The position numbers and the translations under genes are program-made. Of a DNA stretch of 64,000 bases, positions 1 through 10,414 are shown one piece after another (position 1 is the stretch's first letter; each line of letters opens with the position of its first letter). Origin of the DNA: Chloroflexota bacterium (GTDB taxonomy: Bacteria; Chloroflexota; Anaerolineae; UBA7937; B3-Chlor). Location of the stretch: NCBI GenBank assembly GCA_030603665.1, contig JAUVXJ010000016.1, forward strand, positions 19,427 to 83,426, given 5' to 3'. Below the pieces are notes generated by a model. It had not been told where the DNA came from. It ran no database searches and saw nothing but the letters and a program-made list of their open reading frames with translations.

Positions 1-167
1 GCCTTGTGTTCACCGTCCCAACAGAAAACCGGGTCCTGCACCGACAAGTAGATGTCCGCGACGTGCCTCGCAAGCGAGCAGTCGCCATGGCGGCCCACAG
101 CCCTCATGGTCAGAGCGAACACCCCAGCCCATCGGGGATGGGCGGACGACGCCACGCCTACTGGCAT
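1..167 (-). other. Open frame at window edge, unrecognised
   Basis: The 198 bases downstream of the RHS toxin gene hold no gene I can recognise. On the minus strand a frame is open from an ATG at 167 to the window edge (about 55 codons seen). It includes a protein-like stretch, ADIYLSVQDPVFCWDGEHK, near the edge. There is no convincing ribosome binding site before the ATG. This is where an immunity gene for the preceding toxin would be expected, but nothing in the visible part proves that. Confidence 0.15.
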
Positions 168-198
168 GATCGATCATGCCCGGAAGCCAGAGCAACTG

Positions 199-3100
199 CT
201 AGCGCTCAGGTGGTGGCCCGGTGCGATCTGGCTGTCCGTAAGGCACAAGAGGCCCAAATTGGAAATCCTTCCAAGGGTATGGCTGCGGGTTCCGGGCATT
301 CATATGTCGCGCCACGTATTCCCACCGACTACGGGATATCTCCAAGCCCATTCTGGTTGCGTAGGCGGGATAGACATATGCGGCAACTGAGTGAGCCCAA
401 TCTTCGCGAACATTCTCGGGCGGCTTCACACCCTCTTCTGGCGCACGCTGCCAGTCTCTTATCCGCAGCTTCAACCCACCCTCCGCTCTGGGAAGCTCAC
501 ACTCAACAAGCTCCCACATCCCTTTGGCCAACATCTCGCCTGATAGCTGCAGCCATTTGTTGCGGTCCCACCAATGGGCCAGTTCATGCACAATGGTGGA
601 TTTGGTCCACTCTCTGTTGTCCCACCAGAATCCCGAAAGCGTCACGCTGAAAGGACCGGCCCACCCTCCCCTCCCCTCGCCGAATACTACCAACTCTCCC
701 ACCCTCTTGAACACGCGTACTGGTGCTATCCTGGCCTTGAAGCCCGCCTTGCCACCTTCCATCAGGTCCGACATATCGCCTGCCGCCTCTAGCAGCAGTT
801 CCAACTGCGACCAGTTCCAGTCTGACCAGAGGGTGTATTCCCCCATCGGAACAGCTCCACTGGCCCTTCGATGATATGGTTGCCACTCACCTACAGAGAT
901 GCCGTACTGCCCCAAGAGCTTGGCGCCGAGTCCCTCCAGGCCCTCGCAGCTGTCCTCCAACATGCAGGCGCGCGTCCACGGGTCGTAACCGTCAAACCCC
1001 TCTGGGTCCACAAGGTTGACGGGGTTGTTCGCCACGTACGCGTACCGGTTCAGCGTGGGAGGACGCTGGGTATTGCCCGCCCACGGATCCTTAGTGACCA
1101 ACCGCCCCACCTCCGGCTGGTAGTACCTGGCCCGCAGGTACAGCAACTCTACCTCCGCGTCCCAGGCCTCGCCGGTGAACTGGTAAGGGTTGTACACGTC
1201 CCCGCCCACCAGGGGCACTCCGAAGGGATCGTAGGCGTAGTTAGTCTCTATCTGGCCCGTGGTGTCCACAAGCTGCCGCACGCTCCCCAGCCCGTCGTGC
1301 ACGTAGTACAGCGTTTCGGATTGCTGCTGCGCGATGATGTCCAGCCCGTAGAGGTACACGGCCTCGGTGTCGCTGATGACCACGGGCAGCGTGGCTGCCA
1401 GGTCCAGGACGTACTGCGTGGTGTCCCCAGCGACCGTCTTGCTGGTTCGCACCCCATCGCCGTTGTAGGCGAACTGCGTCGTGAGGGATCCTTCCGTGAC
1501 CTGGGTCAGCCGGTTGGTCTGGTCGTAGGTGTAGCTGCGCACACCATCGCTGGTGAGGTTCCCGTTGGCGTCCCAAGTGTACGTCACCCCGCCCACGTCG
1601 GTCAAGCGGTTAGCGGCGTCGTAGGCGTAGTTCACGGTGCCCCCAGGGGAGACCATGGTCAGGCGGTTCCCCACCCCATCGTAGCTGTAGCTGTACGTCT
1701 CTCCGCTGGAATAGCTCGCCAGGGTCAGACGGTACAGCGGATCGTAGGTGTAGTCTATGGTGATGGGTGTGATCACCGTGGTGGTCACCATGGCCGTAAC
1801 TGGATCAGGTAGCTGCTTGGCGGTGGCCTCCACCACGTTGACCACTTCATCCCCGCTCACCTCGCCCACCGTCACATTAAACGTGGAGCTGATCGCCTCC
1901 CCCACGTCCAGCGTACCGACACGCCAGGTTAATTCGTGCTTGTTCTTGCTGTAGCTCCACTCGTTTTCCTGGGGCGGGTAGGTGACCTCGGAAGGTAGGG
2001 CGTCCTTGAGCACCAGGCTGCTCAGATCCTCCTGGCCCGTGTTGGTGAGGGCCACAGTGTAAGTGATGGTGTCGCCCGCCCACACCAGCGAAGGTTCCGC
2101 CAGCTTGCGCAGGTCGAGTTGCTCTCCCGCTCGAGCTGCGGGTGCCCGCGCAGGGGTGGCGGTGGGGGTGATCGTTGGCGTGGCCGTCACGGTGGGACTG
2201 GCCGTGGGCGTCGCGGTCGGCGTGGCCGAGGGAGGCGTCTCCGTGGGTGTCCACGTGTGAGTCGGCGTAGCCGTCGCGGTTTCGCCCGGCGTTTCTGTGG
2301 GCGTGGAGGTAGCTGTGGCCTCTGGTGTGCCCGTGGGCGTGGCGGTATCCGTCGGTGTGGGCGTAGCGGTTTCCACCGGCTCGCTGCCCGGCGTCCAGGT
2401 GGGTGTCGGCGTCAATGTGGGGGTCACCGGCTCCTGCCTCACCTCCAGGGGCAGTGGGGCAGCAGCGCCCGCCGCTCCCTCGTACGACAAACCCATCGCT
2501 CTGCCCGGGGCTCGAGGGTTTGCCCCGTCCAACGAGGCGAGAACGGGGAGGTCCGAGCCCTTCTCTTTCTGCGCATAGTGGACCGCGCCAGACTCCGCCA
2601 GGTAGCCACCCTCCCCCGGCGGGAGCAACCTCTCCACCACCTGCAAGCGGTTGCCCTCGTTGTCCAGCGTGTACACGAAGGACGACAGGGCGCCCCCGCC
2701 GCTCAGGTTCGCCAGCTCCAGCAACCGGTTGGCATCGTCGTACTGGTACTCTACACCCACGCCGTTGGGCAGGTCCACCCCGGTCAGCCTGTTGCCATCG
2801 TCGTAGCTGTAGTCGGCGATGGTCGCGGAGTTCCAGTCCACCACTGTGTCCAGCCTGTTGGCGTCATCGTAGTTGTAGGTGACCGCGTGGGCGTCAGGAT
2901 AGGTCAACCGCGTGCGGTTCCCCACATCGTCGTAGCCGTAACCCACCGTCCCCTGGGGGGTAGTGGCCGAGGTGAGGCGATAGAGGTCGTCGTAGTAGTA
3001 GGAGGTGGCGCCGGTCCCATCGACCATCGACAGGCGATTGCCGACGTCGTCGTAGGTGAGGGACACGTCGGGATCGCCGGGATAGTCGATGGTCGTCAAC

Positions 3101-6100
3101 CGGTTCAGGGCGTCGTAGTCGACGCTGGTGCCGTAGCCCAGGGCATCGGTGATCGCAGTGCGATTGCCGACCGCATCGTAGCCGTAGCTCGTGGTGTTGG
3201 TCAGGGGGTCCGTGACGCTGATCAGGCGGTTCAAATCGTCGTACCCATAGGTGGTCACGTGCCCGTTGGCGTCGGTCAGGCTGGTCTCGTTGCCCACGGC
3301 ATCGTACCCATAGGAGCTGACCACGTTGGTCTGGTGGTCGCTGCCTTGTCCTTGCTCGTAGTTCTCGCTCACCGCGACCAGCCTGTTCACCTCATCGTAC
3401 TGGTACAGGGAAACGACCCCTTCAGCATCGGTCACGCCCGTGCGGTTGCCTACGGAATCGTAGGCGTAGGAGGTAGCGTGGCCCTCTGCATCCGTCACGC
3501 TGGCCAGGCGGTTCAGGTCGTCGTAGCCGTACGTGGTGGGGTTGCCGTTCCCATCGGTGCTCATCGTCCGGTTCCCGACCTTATCGTAGGTGTAGACGAC
3601 CGTGTGATTGAGAGGGTCGGTCACGCTGGTCAGCCGGTTCAAGTCATCGTAGCCATACCAGGTGACGTGGCCACTGCCGTCCGTCAGCGTGATCCGGTTG
3701 CCCACAGCATCATACTGCGACTCCGTGCTCACCGGGCTGCCGTCCAACCACTCCGTAGTTGTGGTCAGGCGGTTCAAATCGTCATACGCGTAGGCGGTGA
3801 CGCGCCCTTCGGCGTCCGTCACGCTGATGCGGTTGCCGACCTCGTCGTAGCCGTAACTCGTGGTGCCGCTGAGAGGGTCGGTCACCCTGACCAGCCGGTT
3901 CAACTCGTCGTATTCGTAGTAGGTGACCTTCCCATTGGCGTCGGTCACGCTCGTCTGGTTGCCCGCCTCATCGTACTCGTAGCTGACCAGGCCGTCCAGC
4001 GCATCGGTGACTGAGACCTGTCGGTTGAGGTCATCGTACTCGTACTGAGTCGGGTTCCCGTTCGCATCGGTCACGCTGGTCCTGTTACCCACCTCGTCGT
4101 AGCCGTAGCTCGTGGTGCCGGTGAGAGGGTCGGTCACCACTCCCAGGCGGTTTAGCTCATCGTACTGGTAGAAAGTGGTATTCCCGTTGGCATCGGTCAC
4201 GCTCGTCTGGTTGCCCACCTCGTCGTGGGCGTAATAGGTGGTGAGGGGGGTGCCGTCCAGCCATTGAGTGCTGCTGGTCAAGCGGTTGAGGTCATCGTAG
4301 CCGTAGTCGGTGATGTGGCCTCCCGCATCTACCACTGTGGTCTGGTTACCCACCTCGTCGTACTCGTAGGTGGTTTCCACGTTCACTTCATTGGTCTGGG
4401 GCTGCCCCTCTTGATAGTTCTGAATCGTCCTCACCAGGCGGTTCAGCTCGTCGTACTCGTACTTGGTGACCACCCCGTCGGCGTCGATGACCTTGAGGCG
4501 GTTGCCCACTTCGTCATACTCATAGGTCGTCTCCACGTTGACCTCGCTGGTCTGGGGCTGGCCCTCCTGGTAGTTCTGCATCATCTTCACCAGGCGGTTC
4601 AGGTCGTCGTACTCATACCTGGTGACGATGCCCTTGGCGTCGGCCATGGAGATGCGATTGCCCACCTCGTCGTACGCGTAGGCCGTGCTGACCACCTCGC
4701 TGTCCACGGTCTGGGTGATGAGCGTCAGGTTGTCGGCGTCGTCGTAAGTGTAGTAGATGGTGTGGGGCTGGCCGTCTCTAGTGACTGCCTCCGTGGTCCT
4801 CCGCCCCGCCAGGTCGTAGGTGTAGGTAGTCACGTTCCCCAGGGCGTCGGTGATCACAGTCATGTTGCCGTAGGAGTCGTAGCCGTAGGAGGTGGTGTGG
4901 CCCACAGGGTCGGTTCTCGATTGGAGCAGACCCGCCAGCGCCCCGGCTTCGTAGTAGGTGAAGGTGGTGGTGATGGAGCCGCCGCCGAGGGTCTGGGTGA
5001 TGGCTGTGAGGTTGTCGTGCTGGTCGTACAGGTAGAGCGTCGGTATGCCTCTGGTATCGGTGATGGCGGTCAGGTTGTTGTGGCCGTCGTGGGTCATGGT
5101 CTGCTCTTGCCCCAGAGCGTCCAGGATCGAGGTCAAGTTCCCACTGGCGTCGTACGTGTACACGCTCGTATGGCCCAGTTCATCGGTGACGCTGGTCAGA
5201 TCGTCATTCGCGTTGTAAGTGAGGCTCAGGCTGTTGCCGTAACTGTCCTCCCGGTCCGTGATGGGAAGCCGGAGGGAGTAGGTATGCACCTGCGTGTGCC
5301 CCAGTGCATCCGTCACAGTTGTCCGAGCGTTCTCCAGATCGTAGCTGAAGGTGATGGGCTGGCTGCTTCCTCCCAGCCACTGGGAGGTGACGCGCCCCTC
5401 GGCGTCGTACTCGTTGACGAAGGTCGGGGCGGACTGATCAGGCTCGGTGACGCTGCTGAGCAAGCCGTTGGTCCCGGTGTAGGCCAGGGTGGCTGTGTAT
5501 CCCCTCAGACCCGTGACCGTGGCCAGGTTGCCGCCCTCGTATCCATAGCCGATTGTCCGGCCCAGCGGATCCTCAACCGCCGTGATGCGGGTATTGCTCA
5601 CGTTCCAGGTAAAGGTGATGGTGCGCCCTGCCGCGTCGGTGGCATTGATCAACCGGGCCCCATCGTAGTTCAGGGTGGTGGTCAGTTCGTTGCTGGTGAC
5701 GATGGACTTGAGGAGCCCCGCCTCGCTGAAGTTGTACCGGGTCTGGTCCTGCCGTTTCAGCGTGTAGGTGTCATCGGCGTTGCGCTGCAGTGTGGCGTTT
5801 ACCCCCGGCGGGGGGACGAACTCCTCGCCATCATAACTGATGTACCTGTCCCTGCGCCCGTCCTCCACCTTCATGAGCACCCCGCTGGTGTCGGCGACAA
5901 GCAGTCGCATGTCATAGTTGAGGCTCCAGTTAGCCCCGAAGGGTCCCACGTATGAATCTTGCGAGTTGTATGTCCGCTGGACGGCAAGCGACGAACCTGG
6001 TCCCGCTATGGACAGGTCGTGCCACTGACGCGTGAAATTGCCGGTGCTGGTGTTGACCGGGTCGCCACATTGTGCAACGGTGGGGCATAGACCCATATAG

Positions 6101-8604
6101 TGGCTCGCATCGCCTCGGCCCATCCGCAGCTTGCTGACGAAGCCATCGTGATAGGAGGACCCACCACAAGTAGCCGGGTCGGGAGTGGTGTCGAAGGCGC
6201 CAGGCGTGGTCGGGAAGTCGCAGGACCCTGTCTCACCGCTGACATGCGCAGCGCCCGCCCCATCAATGGCAATGGCCAGCCCGCGGTCTTCTTGCGTCCC
6301 CCCCAGAAAGGTGGAGTAGACCAAAGCCGAGCCATCCACGCTTAACTTGGTGATGAAGGCCTCGCCACGGCTATACATCGTGTCGAAGGCGTCCATTGTG
6401 CAGGGGAAGTCGCTCGAACCGGTCGGTCCTGTGACATACGCTGCCCCCGAGCCGTCCACCGCGATCGACTCACCGTGTTCTTCGCCACGGCCCCCGAGGA
6501 ACGTGGAGTAGGCCAGGGCCGACCCATCCACGCTGAACTTGGTCACAAACGCATCAAACCAACCCGCTTGAGTGGTGTCCCACGCGCCAGGCGTCGTCGG
6601 GAAGTCCGCGTTCGGGGTGGACCCTGTGACGTATGCCGCCCCCAAAGCGTCCACGGCGATGCCCGACACTCTCTCACCCTCTTCAATCTCATCCGACGCC
6701 CCACCGAGGAAGCTGCTGTAGACCAGATCGGTCCCGGCAGGGTTTAGCTTGGTGACGAAGAGATCCTTCATGCCGTTCATTGTCGTGTCGAAGGCGCCCG
6801 TCGTGACCGGGAAGTCGGTCCCGTCGGTCCATCCCGTGGTATATGCTGCCCCCGAGCCGTCCACCGCGATGTCGCCTCCGAACTCCCAGTGAGCGGTGCC
6901 GAGGAAGGTGCCGTAGACCAAGGCCGACCCGTCCGCGTTCAACTTGGCGACGTAAACGTCAGTAAGGTCATTCCATTCGTCGCTGTTGCAGTTGCCATCC
7001 GAGCCACAGCTCGTGTCGTAGGCACCTTCCGTGACCGGAAAATCCGGGGAACTCGTGGAACCAGTGACGTACGCCGCGCCCGAGGCGTCTACAGCGATGC
7101 CATCGCAGTTCTCCCAGACAGCACCGCCGAGGAACGTGCTGTACTCCAGTGCCGATCCTGCCGGGTTCAACTTCGCCACGAACGCATCAGTGATGCCACT
7201 GAAGGTGGTATCGAAGGCACCGAGTGTGGTGGGAAAGTCGGAGGAACTCGTATGACCACCGACATAGGCAGAGCCCGAGGCATCTACGGCGATGTCCATG
7301 GCATAGGGGTAATTACCCTCACCACCAAGGAACGTGCTGTACTCCAGTCCCGACCCTGTCGGGTCCAACTTCGTGACGAAGGCATCTCTGGAGCCACTGA
7401 GGGCGGTGTCGAAGGCACCAGGTGTGGTAGGGAAATCGGGGGCGTCAGTCCACCCAGCGACGTATGCCGCGCCTGACGCGTCTACAGCCACGGCAACCAC
7501 ATGGTCCACGCCGGAGCCCCCCAGAAACGTGCTGTATTCCAGATCATCCGGGTTCGACTCGGAAGCGCCCAACCGTGCCACGCCGAGCCTAGAACACTCG
7601 GATCCCAGAGAGCATGCCGAGATGCCCACATGAGTCTTACTGCGCCTGCCAACTCCTCCCTCGGGAGTGCGGGACCGGACCCCAAAGCTCACTTCGTTTC
7701 CGGACACCCTTATCTCGACACCCACCTTCCGCGAATGTCCATCCGCCGACTCCAGGATGGCCTCAGGCCTCTGGTGGACCAAGACTCCGACCCCGGTTCT
7801 CAGGTTCAGGCGCCCTTGCTCATCCACCGACACGGCGTCGACGCCATCGACGCGGAAGCGGATAGAACTCAACTCGGCGCCCTCCTGCACCAGCCATCGC
7901 TCCTGCCATCGCCCCCCCTCCGAGGTCAGCTCCAGGTGAATGCCGGCATACAGATTCACGTAACGCACGCCGCCCCACACGGGCACATCGGGATACCACT
8001 TCTCTGGATCATTGCCGATGAAGTACGAGACCTTGGTGTCCAGTCTGCCGAAGGGCATCACCTGGGGATCAGGATTGGCGCCCACGAAGCTCACCCTGAG
8101 GTTGACGCCACGCCGTACTTCTTCCTGATTCGGTGCGTGACGACTCTGCCGCTGCTCATCATCTGACGGCACCTCCGTGGGCTCGAGCACGGTGTGCCAC
8201 ATCGCATCAGTTGTCACATACACGGTGCCCTGGGTACCGCGCACCTGGAAAAGCGCACGGCCGTCGAACTGCCCCACGTTCTCCACGAACATGATCGGCG
8301 AGCTGCGTAGCGCGCTCCGGCTGCGGGCCTCTGCCTCCGCCAAAGGGGGAATGGCACTGTCGTCCGAGGGTTGCTGGACGGGCCCTGGAGCGATAGCACC
8401 GCTGTCGGTCCAGTCGCCAGCCGACGATTCTGGCACCGAAGACAGGCCCCAAGCGGCAGATGAGCTCGGCCCAGTGGCCGACGTCTCTGCGGGTTTGGCG
8501 GCGGCCAGCGCCTGAGCGGTGGCGGCCAGGAGCAACGCGGTGAGCAGCCCCAGCATGACAAGAAGAGTGCAAAGCCGTGTGGATCTCGCAGTCAGCTCTT
8601 TCAC
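199..8604 (-). CDS. Secreted SBBP/RHS repeat protein with C-terminal zincin toxin domain
   Basis: A giant secreted polymorphic-toxin-type protein of about 2,801 residues. A frame opens at GTG 8658, but GTG 8604 is preferred: it follows a strong GAGGAGGAGGAG and opens a basic n-region plus hydrophobic signal peptide. Approximate order: an N-terminal domain found in SBBP proteins (100-340); seven SBBP beta-propeller repeats with YSTFLGG and [22 protein letters not shown] cores (350-810); a DUF6531-like entry domain (about 850); a long run of YD/RHS repeats (1000-1990); a Thr/Pro linker (2055-2170); a DUF11-like domain (2170-2270); more YD repeats; and the RHS-associated core ending [11 protein letters not shown] (about 2540). 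The variable C-terminus has HELAHWWD (about 2673) and [14 protein letters not shown], typical of a zinc metallopeptidase. RHS shells encapsulate and release C-terminal toxins. Cleavage and target are inferred. Confidence 0.9.
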   Translation of the reverse strand: MKELTARSTRLCTLLVMLGLLTALLLAATAQALAAAKPAETSATGPSSSAAWGLSSVPESSAGDWTDSGAIAPGPVQQPSDDSAIPPLAEAEARSRSALRSSPIMFVENVGQFDGRALFQVRGTQGTVYVTTDAMWHTVLEPTEVPSDDEQRQSRHAPNQEEVRRGVNLRVSFVGANPDPQVMPFGRLDTKVSYFIGNDPEKWYPDVPVWGGVRYVNLYAGIHLELTSEGGRWQERWLVQEGAELSSIRFRVDGVDAVSVDEQGRLNLRTGVGVLVHQRPEAILESADGHSRKVGVEIRVSGNEVSFGVRSRTPEGGVGRRSKTHVGISACSLGSECSRLGVARLGASESNPDDLEYSTFLGGSGVDHVVAVAVDASGAAYVAGWTDAPDFPTTPGAFDTALSGSRDAFVTKLDPTGSGLEYSTFLGGEGNYPYAMDIAVDASGSAYVGGHTSSSDFPTTLGAFDTTFSGITDAFVAKLNPAGSALEYSTFLGGAVWENCDGIAVDASGAAYVTGSTSSPDFPVTEGAYDTSCGSDGNCNSDEWNDLTDVYVAKLNADGSALVYGTFLGTAHWEFGGDIAVDGSGAAYTTGWTDGTDFPVTTGAFDTTMNGMKDLFVTKLNPAGTDLVYSSFLGGASDEIEEGERVSGIAVDALGAAYVTGSTPNADFPTTPGAWDTTQAGWFDAFVTKFSVDGSALAYSTFLGGRGEEHGESIAVDGSGAAYVTGPTGSSDFPCTMDAFDTMYSRGEAFITKLSVDGSALVYSTFLGGTQEDRGLAIAIDGAGAAHVSGETGSCDFPTTPGAFDTTPDPATCGGSSYHDGFVSKLRMGRGDASHYMGLCPTVAQCGDPVNTSTGNFTRQWHDLSIAGPGSSLAVQRTYNSQDSYVGPFGANWSLNYDMRLLVADTSGVLMKVEDGRRDRYISYDGEEFVPPPGVNATLQRNADDTYTLKRQDQTRYNFSEAGLLKSIVTSNELTTTLNYDGARLINATDAAGRTITFTWNVSNTRITAVEDPLGRTIGYGYEGGNLATVTGLRGYTATLAYTGTNGLLSSVTEPDQSAPTFVNEYDAEGRVTSQWLGGSSQPITFSYDLENARTTVTDALGHTQVHTYSLRLPITDREDSYGNSLSLTYNANDDLTSVTDELGHTSVYTYDASGNLTSILDALGQEQTMTHDGHNNLTAITDTRGIPTLYLYDQHDNLTAITQTLGGGSITTTFTYYEAGALAGLLQSRTDPVGHTTSYGYDSYGNMTVITDALGNVTTYTYDLAGRRTTEAVTRDGQPHTIYYTYDDADNLTLITQTVDSEVVSTAYAYDEVGNRISMADAKGIVTRYEYDDLNRLVKMMQNYQEGQPQTSEVNVETTYEYDEVGNRLKVIDADGVVTKYEYDELNRLVRTIQNYQEGQPQTNEVNVETTYEYDEVGNQTTVVDAGGHITDYGYDDLNRLTSSTQWLDGTPLTTYYAHDEVGNQTSVTDANGNTTFYQYDELNRLGVVTDPLTGTTSYGYDEVGNRTSVTDANGNPTQYEYDDLNRQVSVTDALDGLVSYEYDEAGNQTSVTDANGKVTYYEYDELNRLVRVTDPLSGTTSYGYDEVGNRISVTDAEGRVTAYAYDDLNRLTTTTEWLDGSPVSTESQYDAVGNRITLTDGSGHVTWYGYDDLNRLTSVTDPLNHTVVYTYDKVGNRTMSTDGNGNPTTYGYDDLNRLASVTDAEGHATSYAYDSVGNRTGVTDAEGVVSLYQYDEVNRLVAVSENYEQGQGSDHQTNVVSSYGYDAVGNETSLTDANGHVTTYGYDDLNRLISVTDPLTNTTSYGYDAVGNRTAITDALGYGTSVDYDALNRLTTIDYPGDPDVSLTYDDVGNRLSMVDGTGATSYYYDDLYRLTSATTPQGTVGYGYDDVGNRTRLTYPDAHAVTYNYDDANRLDTVVDWNSATIADYSYDDGNRLTGVDLPNGVGVEYQYDDANRLLELANLSGGGALSSFVYTLDNEGNRLQVVERLLPPGEGGYLAESGAVHYAQKEKGSDLPVLASLDGANPRAPGRAMGLSYEGAAGAAAPLPLEVRQEPVTPTLTPTPTWTPGSEPVETATPTPTDTATPTGTPEATATSTPTETPGETATATPTHTWTPTETPPSATPTATPTASPTVTATPTITPTATPARAPAARAGEQLDLRKLAEPSLVWAGDTITYTVALTNTGQEDLSSLVLKDALPSEVTYPPQENEWSYSKNKHELTWRVGTLDVGEAISSTFNVTVGEVSGDEVVNVVEATAKQLPDPVTAMVTTTVITPITIDYTYDPLYRLTLASYSSGETYSYSYDGVGNRLTMVSPGGTVNYAYDAANRLTDVGGVTYTWDANGNLTSDGVRSYTYDQTNRLTQVTEGSLTTQFAYNGDGVRTSKTVAGDTTQYVLDLAATLPVVISDTEAVYLYGLDIIAQQQSETLYYVHDGLGSVRQLVDTTGQIETNYAYDPFGVPLVGGDVYNPYQFTGEAWDAEVELLYLRARYYQPEVGRLVTKDPWAGNTQRPPTLNRYAYVANNPVNLVDPEGFDGYDPWTRACMLEDSCEGLEGLGAKLLGQYGISVGEWQPYHRRASGAVPMGEYTLWSDWNWSQLELLLEAAGDMSDLMEGGKAGFKARIAPVRVFKRVGELVVFGEGRGGWAGPFSVTLSGFWWDNREWTKSTIVHELAHWWDRNKWLQLSGEMLAKGMWELVECELPRAEGGLKLRIRDWQRAPEEGVKPPENVREDWAHSVAAYVYPAYATRMGLEISRSRWEYVARHMNARNPQPYPWKDFQFGPLVPYGQPDRTGPPPER

Positions 8605-8776
8605 TTCTCTCCTCCTCCTCGTCTGAACTCCTGCAAAGAGAAAGGCCCATCTTCGCACCGCGCGAGATGAGCCTAGCCGTGCAGAGTAGTGTATCGAACC
8701 GCTCTGCGGGTGCCAATCCGCCTATCTGCAGTTGCTGCAACAGGAGGATTGTATCGTTGTTCTATTATCAAACACA

Positions 8777-8805
8777 GTATAACATAGTTCTTGCGTCTTG
8801 TCAAG
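8777..8805 (-). promoter_or_regulatory. Sigma-70-type promoter of the RHS gene
   Basis: On the minus strand TTGACA (8800-8805) and TATACT (8777-8782) are separated by exactly 17 bases. The start at 8604 implies a leader of about 165 nucleotides. The RHS gene therefore seems to have its own strong constitutive-looking promoter rather than being read from the upstream operon. Confidence 0.75.
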
Positions 8806-8835
8806 CTTGGCTGACAGATCGTGGCAAGGGCGGCG

Positions 8836-8862
8836 GGGGTACGGCGCGACACGCCGTACCCC
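8836..8862. repeat. Perfect 11-bp inverted repeat between operon and RHS gene
   Basis: GGGGTACGGCG and CGCCGTACCCC flank a 5-base loop. It lies about 85 bases past the thioesterase stop, so it could end that transcript. No T-run follows in the minus direction, so a rho-independent terminator is not clear. It may be a dispersed hairpin element. The rest of 8659-8946 holds only the RHS promoter and leader. Confidence 0.55.
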
Positions 8863-8946
8863 TACGGGGGCCATCGCCGTGCGGATTTCTAGGGCGAACA
8901 GGGGGTGCGGAGGCGGGGGGCTGGGGGAGCGCTGTGAGCAGAGGCC

Positions 8947-9429
8947 CTAGCTCGTGGCCTTGCCGGGCATCATGTTCTCTGGCACTTGAACCGCCACCAC
9001 CTCGCCACGGGCGCACACGTCTCCTTGGGCCGACAAGGTGGCATCGACCACTACTTTGCGCCCCTTGATCTCCTTCACCCTTCCTCGGATCTCCAGCGCC
9101 ACGCCCATGGGGGTTGGGCTTAGAAAATCGACGTGCAGCGAGGCGGTCACGAATCGCAAAGGCGGCTCCGTACCCATGGGCCGCCCCTGGGCTCGATATG
9201 CTGCGGCTGACGCCGTGCCTGTACCATGACAATCGATCAGCGAGGCGATGAGATCTCCATAGACGTAGCCGGGGATGGCGGTGTGGTAGGGCCTGGGATG
9301 GAAAGTGCAGACCGTCTCCTCCCCATCCCAGGAGCTCTTGATCTGGTGCCCGTGCTCGTTGAGACGCCCGCACCCATAGCAGTGACTCAGGTCGTCCGGG
9401 TAGTAGGCCTGAAAGGCGTTCTCGTTCAC
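8947..9429 (-). CDS. PaaI-like hotdog-fold acyl-CoA thioesterase
   Basis: This 160-residue protein is a single hotdog domain of the PaaI/DUF4442-like type, expected to hydrolyse acyl- or aryl-CoA thioesters in the cytoplasm. The central helix region GDLIASLIDCHG (residues 58-69) supplies the family acidic residue (Asp66). The N-terminus has a Cys-x2-Cys pair (C17, C20) followed by NEHGHQIK, common in the subgroup annotated as PaaI family thioesterases. It is the last gene of the minus-strand operon, 31 bases past menA. In a menaquinone context it could act on DHNA-CoA, but substrate cannot be read from sequence. Confidence 0.8.
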   Translation of the reverse strand: MNENAFQAYYPDDLSHCYGCGRLNEHGHQIKSSWDGEETVCTFHPRPYHTAIPGYVYGDLIASLIDCHGTGTASAAAYRAQGRPMGTEPPLRFVTASLHVDFLSPTPMGVALEIRGRVKEIKGRKVVVDATLSAQGDVCARGEVVAVQVPENMMPGKATS

Positions 9430-9460
9430 GCCTTATTGCCTCCCATGCGCCCTGAGCTGT

Positions 9461-10414
9461 CTATATGAAGGGTCTAATCGCCTTGTCCAAGAGGTACCCT
9501 GCCGAGAGCAGCAGGCCCGTCAAGAGGTGCACGAACACGGTTCCGGCATTGGCGGGGACCAGTTTCAGGTACTCGTCGTAGTGGGCGCGGGCCACGTTCA
9601 CGGCTCTGAAGGCCACAGGGAGCGTGGCCAGGGCAATCAAGGTGAAGGGCGAGGTGATCTTCAAGACAACAGCCAGCACGATGACGACATAGGTCGCCAC
9701 TATGAGGACCAGGTATCCCAGCGCCGCTCTCCTCCTGCCCAGCCTCACCACTAGGTGGTCCTTGCCCACGGAGCCATCCGCCGGCGCATCCTGAAACTCG
9801 TTGATGTAGAGCACAGCGGCGATGAGCAACCCCACGGGGATGGAGGCGACAACCGGCTCCCAGGCGAAGTGCCCTGTCTGCACGAAGTAGGCACCCAAGG
9901 TCATCAGCACACCGAAGTTGAGCCCGATGAAGAACTCTCCGATGCCCCTGCTGACCAGGTTGAAGGGCGGGGCGGTGTAGAAGAATCCGGAGAAGATGCC
10001 AAAGAGCCCCAGGACGATAATCATGGGCCCTCTGACGTAGGCTAGATACAGGCCTATCACGCTCGCCAGGGCGAAGGCGGCCAGGGCGCCGCTCAGCACC
10101 TCGCGGGGTGTGAGCAGACCTTGCTGGATGATGCGACTCCCTCCGGTGAAGGGGCGGACGAACTCCACGTTGACCTCGTCGGTGCCGCTTCGATGGTCGA
10201 AGTAGTCGTTGGCCACATTGGTGCCGGCATGCAGGAGCAGCGCTCCCAGCATGGTCAACACAAAGTAGCCCAGGTGAAAGGTGCCCGTTCGAGCCCAGGC
10301 GATAGCGGCGCCCAAGAGGACGGGGACCACGGTGGCCGTGAAGAAGGGTGCCCGTACCTCGGCCAGCCAGATCTTCATCTTACTGGGTCTTGTTTCCCTT
10401 ACATCGTTGGCCAT
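9461..10414 (-). CDS. menA: 1,4-dihydroxy-2-naphthoate polyprenyltransferase-like (UbiA family)
   Basis: A 317-residue UbiA-superfamily integral membrane prenyltransferase. The first Asp-rich motif, NVANDYFDHRSGTD (about residues 68-81), closely fits MenA. The second, FQDAPADGSVGKDHLVV, lies in the cytoplasmic loop near residue 210. About eight or nine hydrophobic helices are visible. MenA-type enzymes attach a polyprenyl chain to DHNA to make demethylmenaquinone, which suits an anaerobic respiratory or quinone-using organism. The ATG overlaps the end of ftsK by 16 bases, so translation is probably coupled. A related UbiA prenyltransferase for another aromatic acceptor is the main alternative. 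Confidence 0.82.
   Translation of the reverse strand: MANDVRETRPSKMKIWLAEVRAPFFTATVVPVLLGAAIAWARTGTFHLGYFVLTMLGALLLHAGTNVANDYFDHRSGTDEVNVEFVRPFTGGSRIIQQGLLTPREVLSGALAAFALASVIGLYLAYVRGPMIIVLGLFGIFSGFFYTAPPFNLVSRGIGEFFIGLNFGVLMTLGAYFVQTGHFAWEPVVASIPVGLLIAAVLYINEFQDAPADGSVGKDHLVVRLGRRRAALGYLVLIVATYVVIVLAVVLKITSPFTLIALATLPVAFRAVNVARAHYDEYLKLVPANAGTVFVHLLTGLLLSAGYLLDKAIRPFI

Noticed and set aside
2700..5300. Regularly spaced repeats resembling a tandem-repeat or CRISPR-like array
   Set aside because: The period is that of coding YD repeats of the RHS protein; units differ and encode in-frame YDDLNRL/YDEVGNR motifs.
2119..5955. Long plus-strand frames (631 and 576 codons) opposite the RHS gene
   Set aside because: They are antisense shadows of the periodic YD repeats, with Val/Gly/His-rich repeats and no ribosome binding site or recognisable domain.
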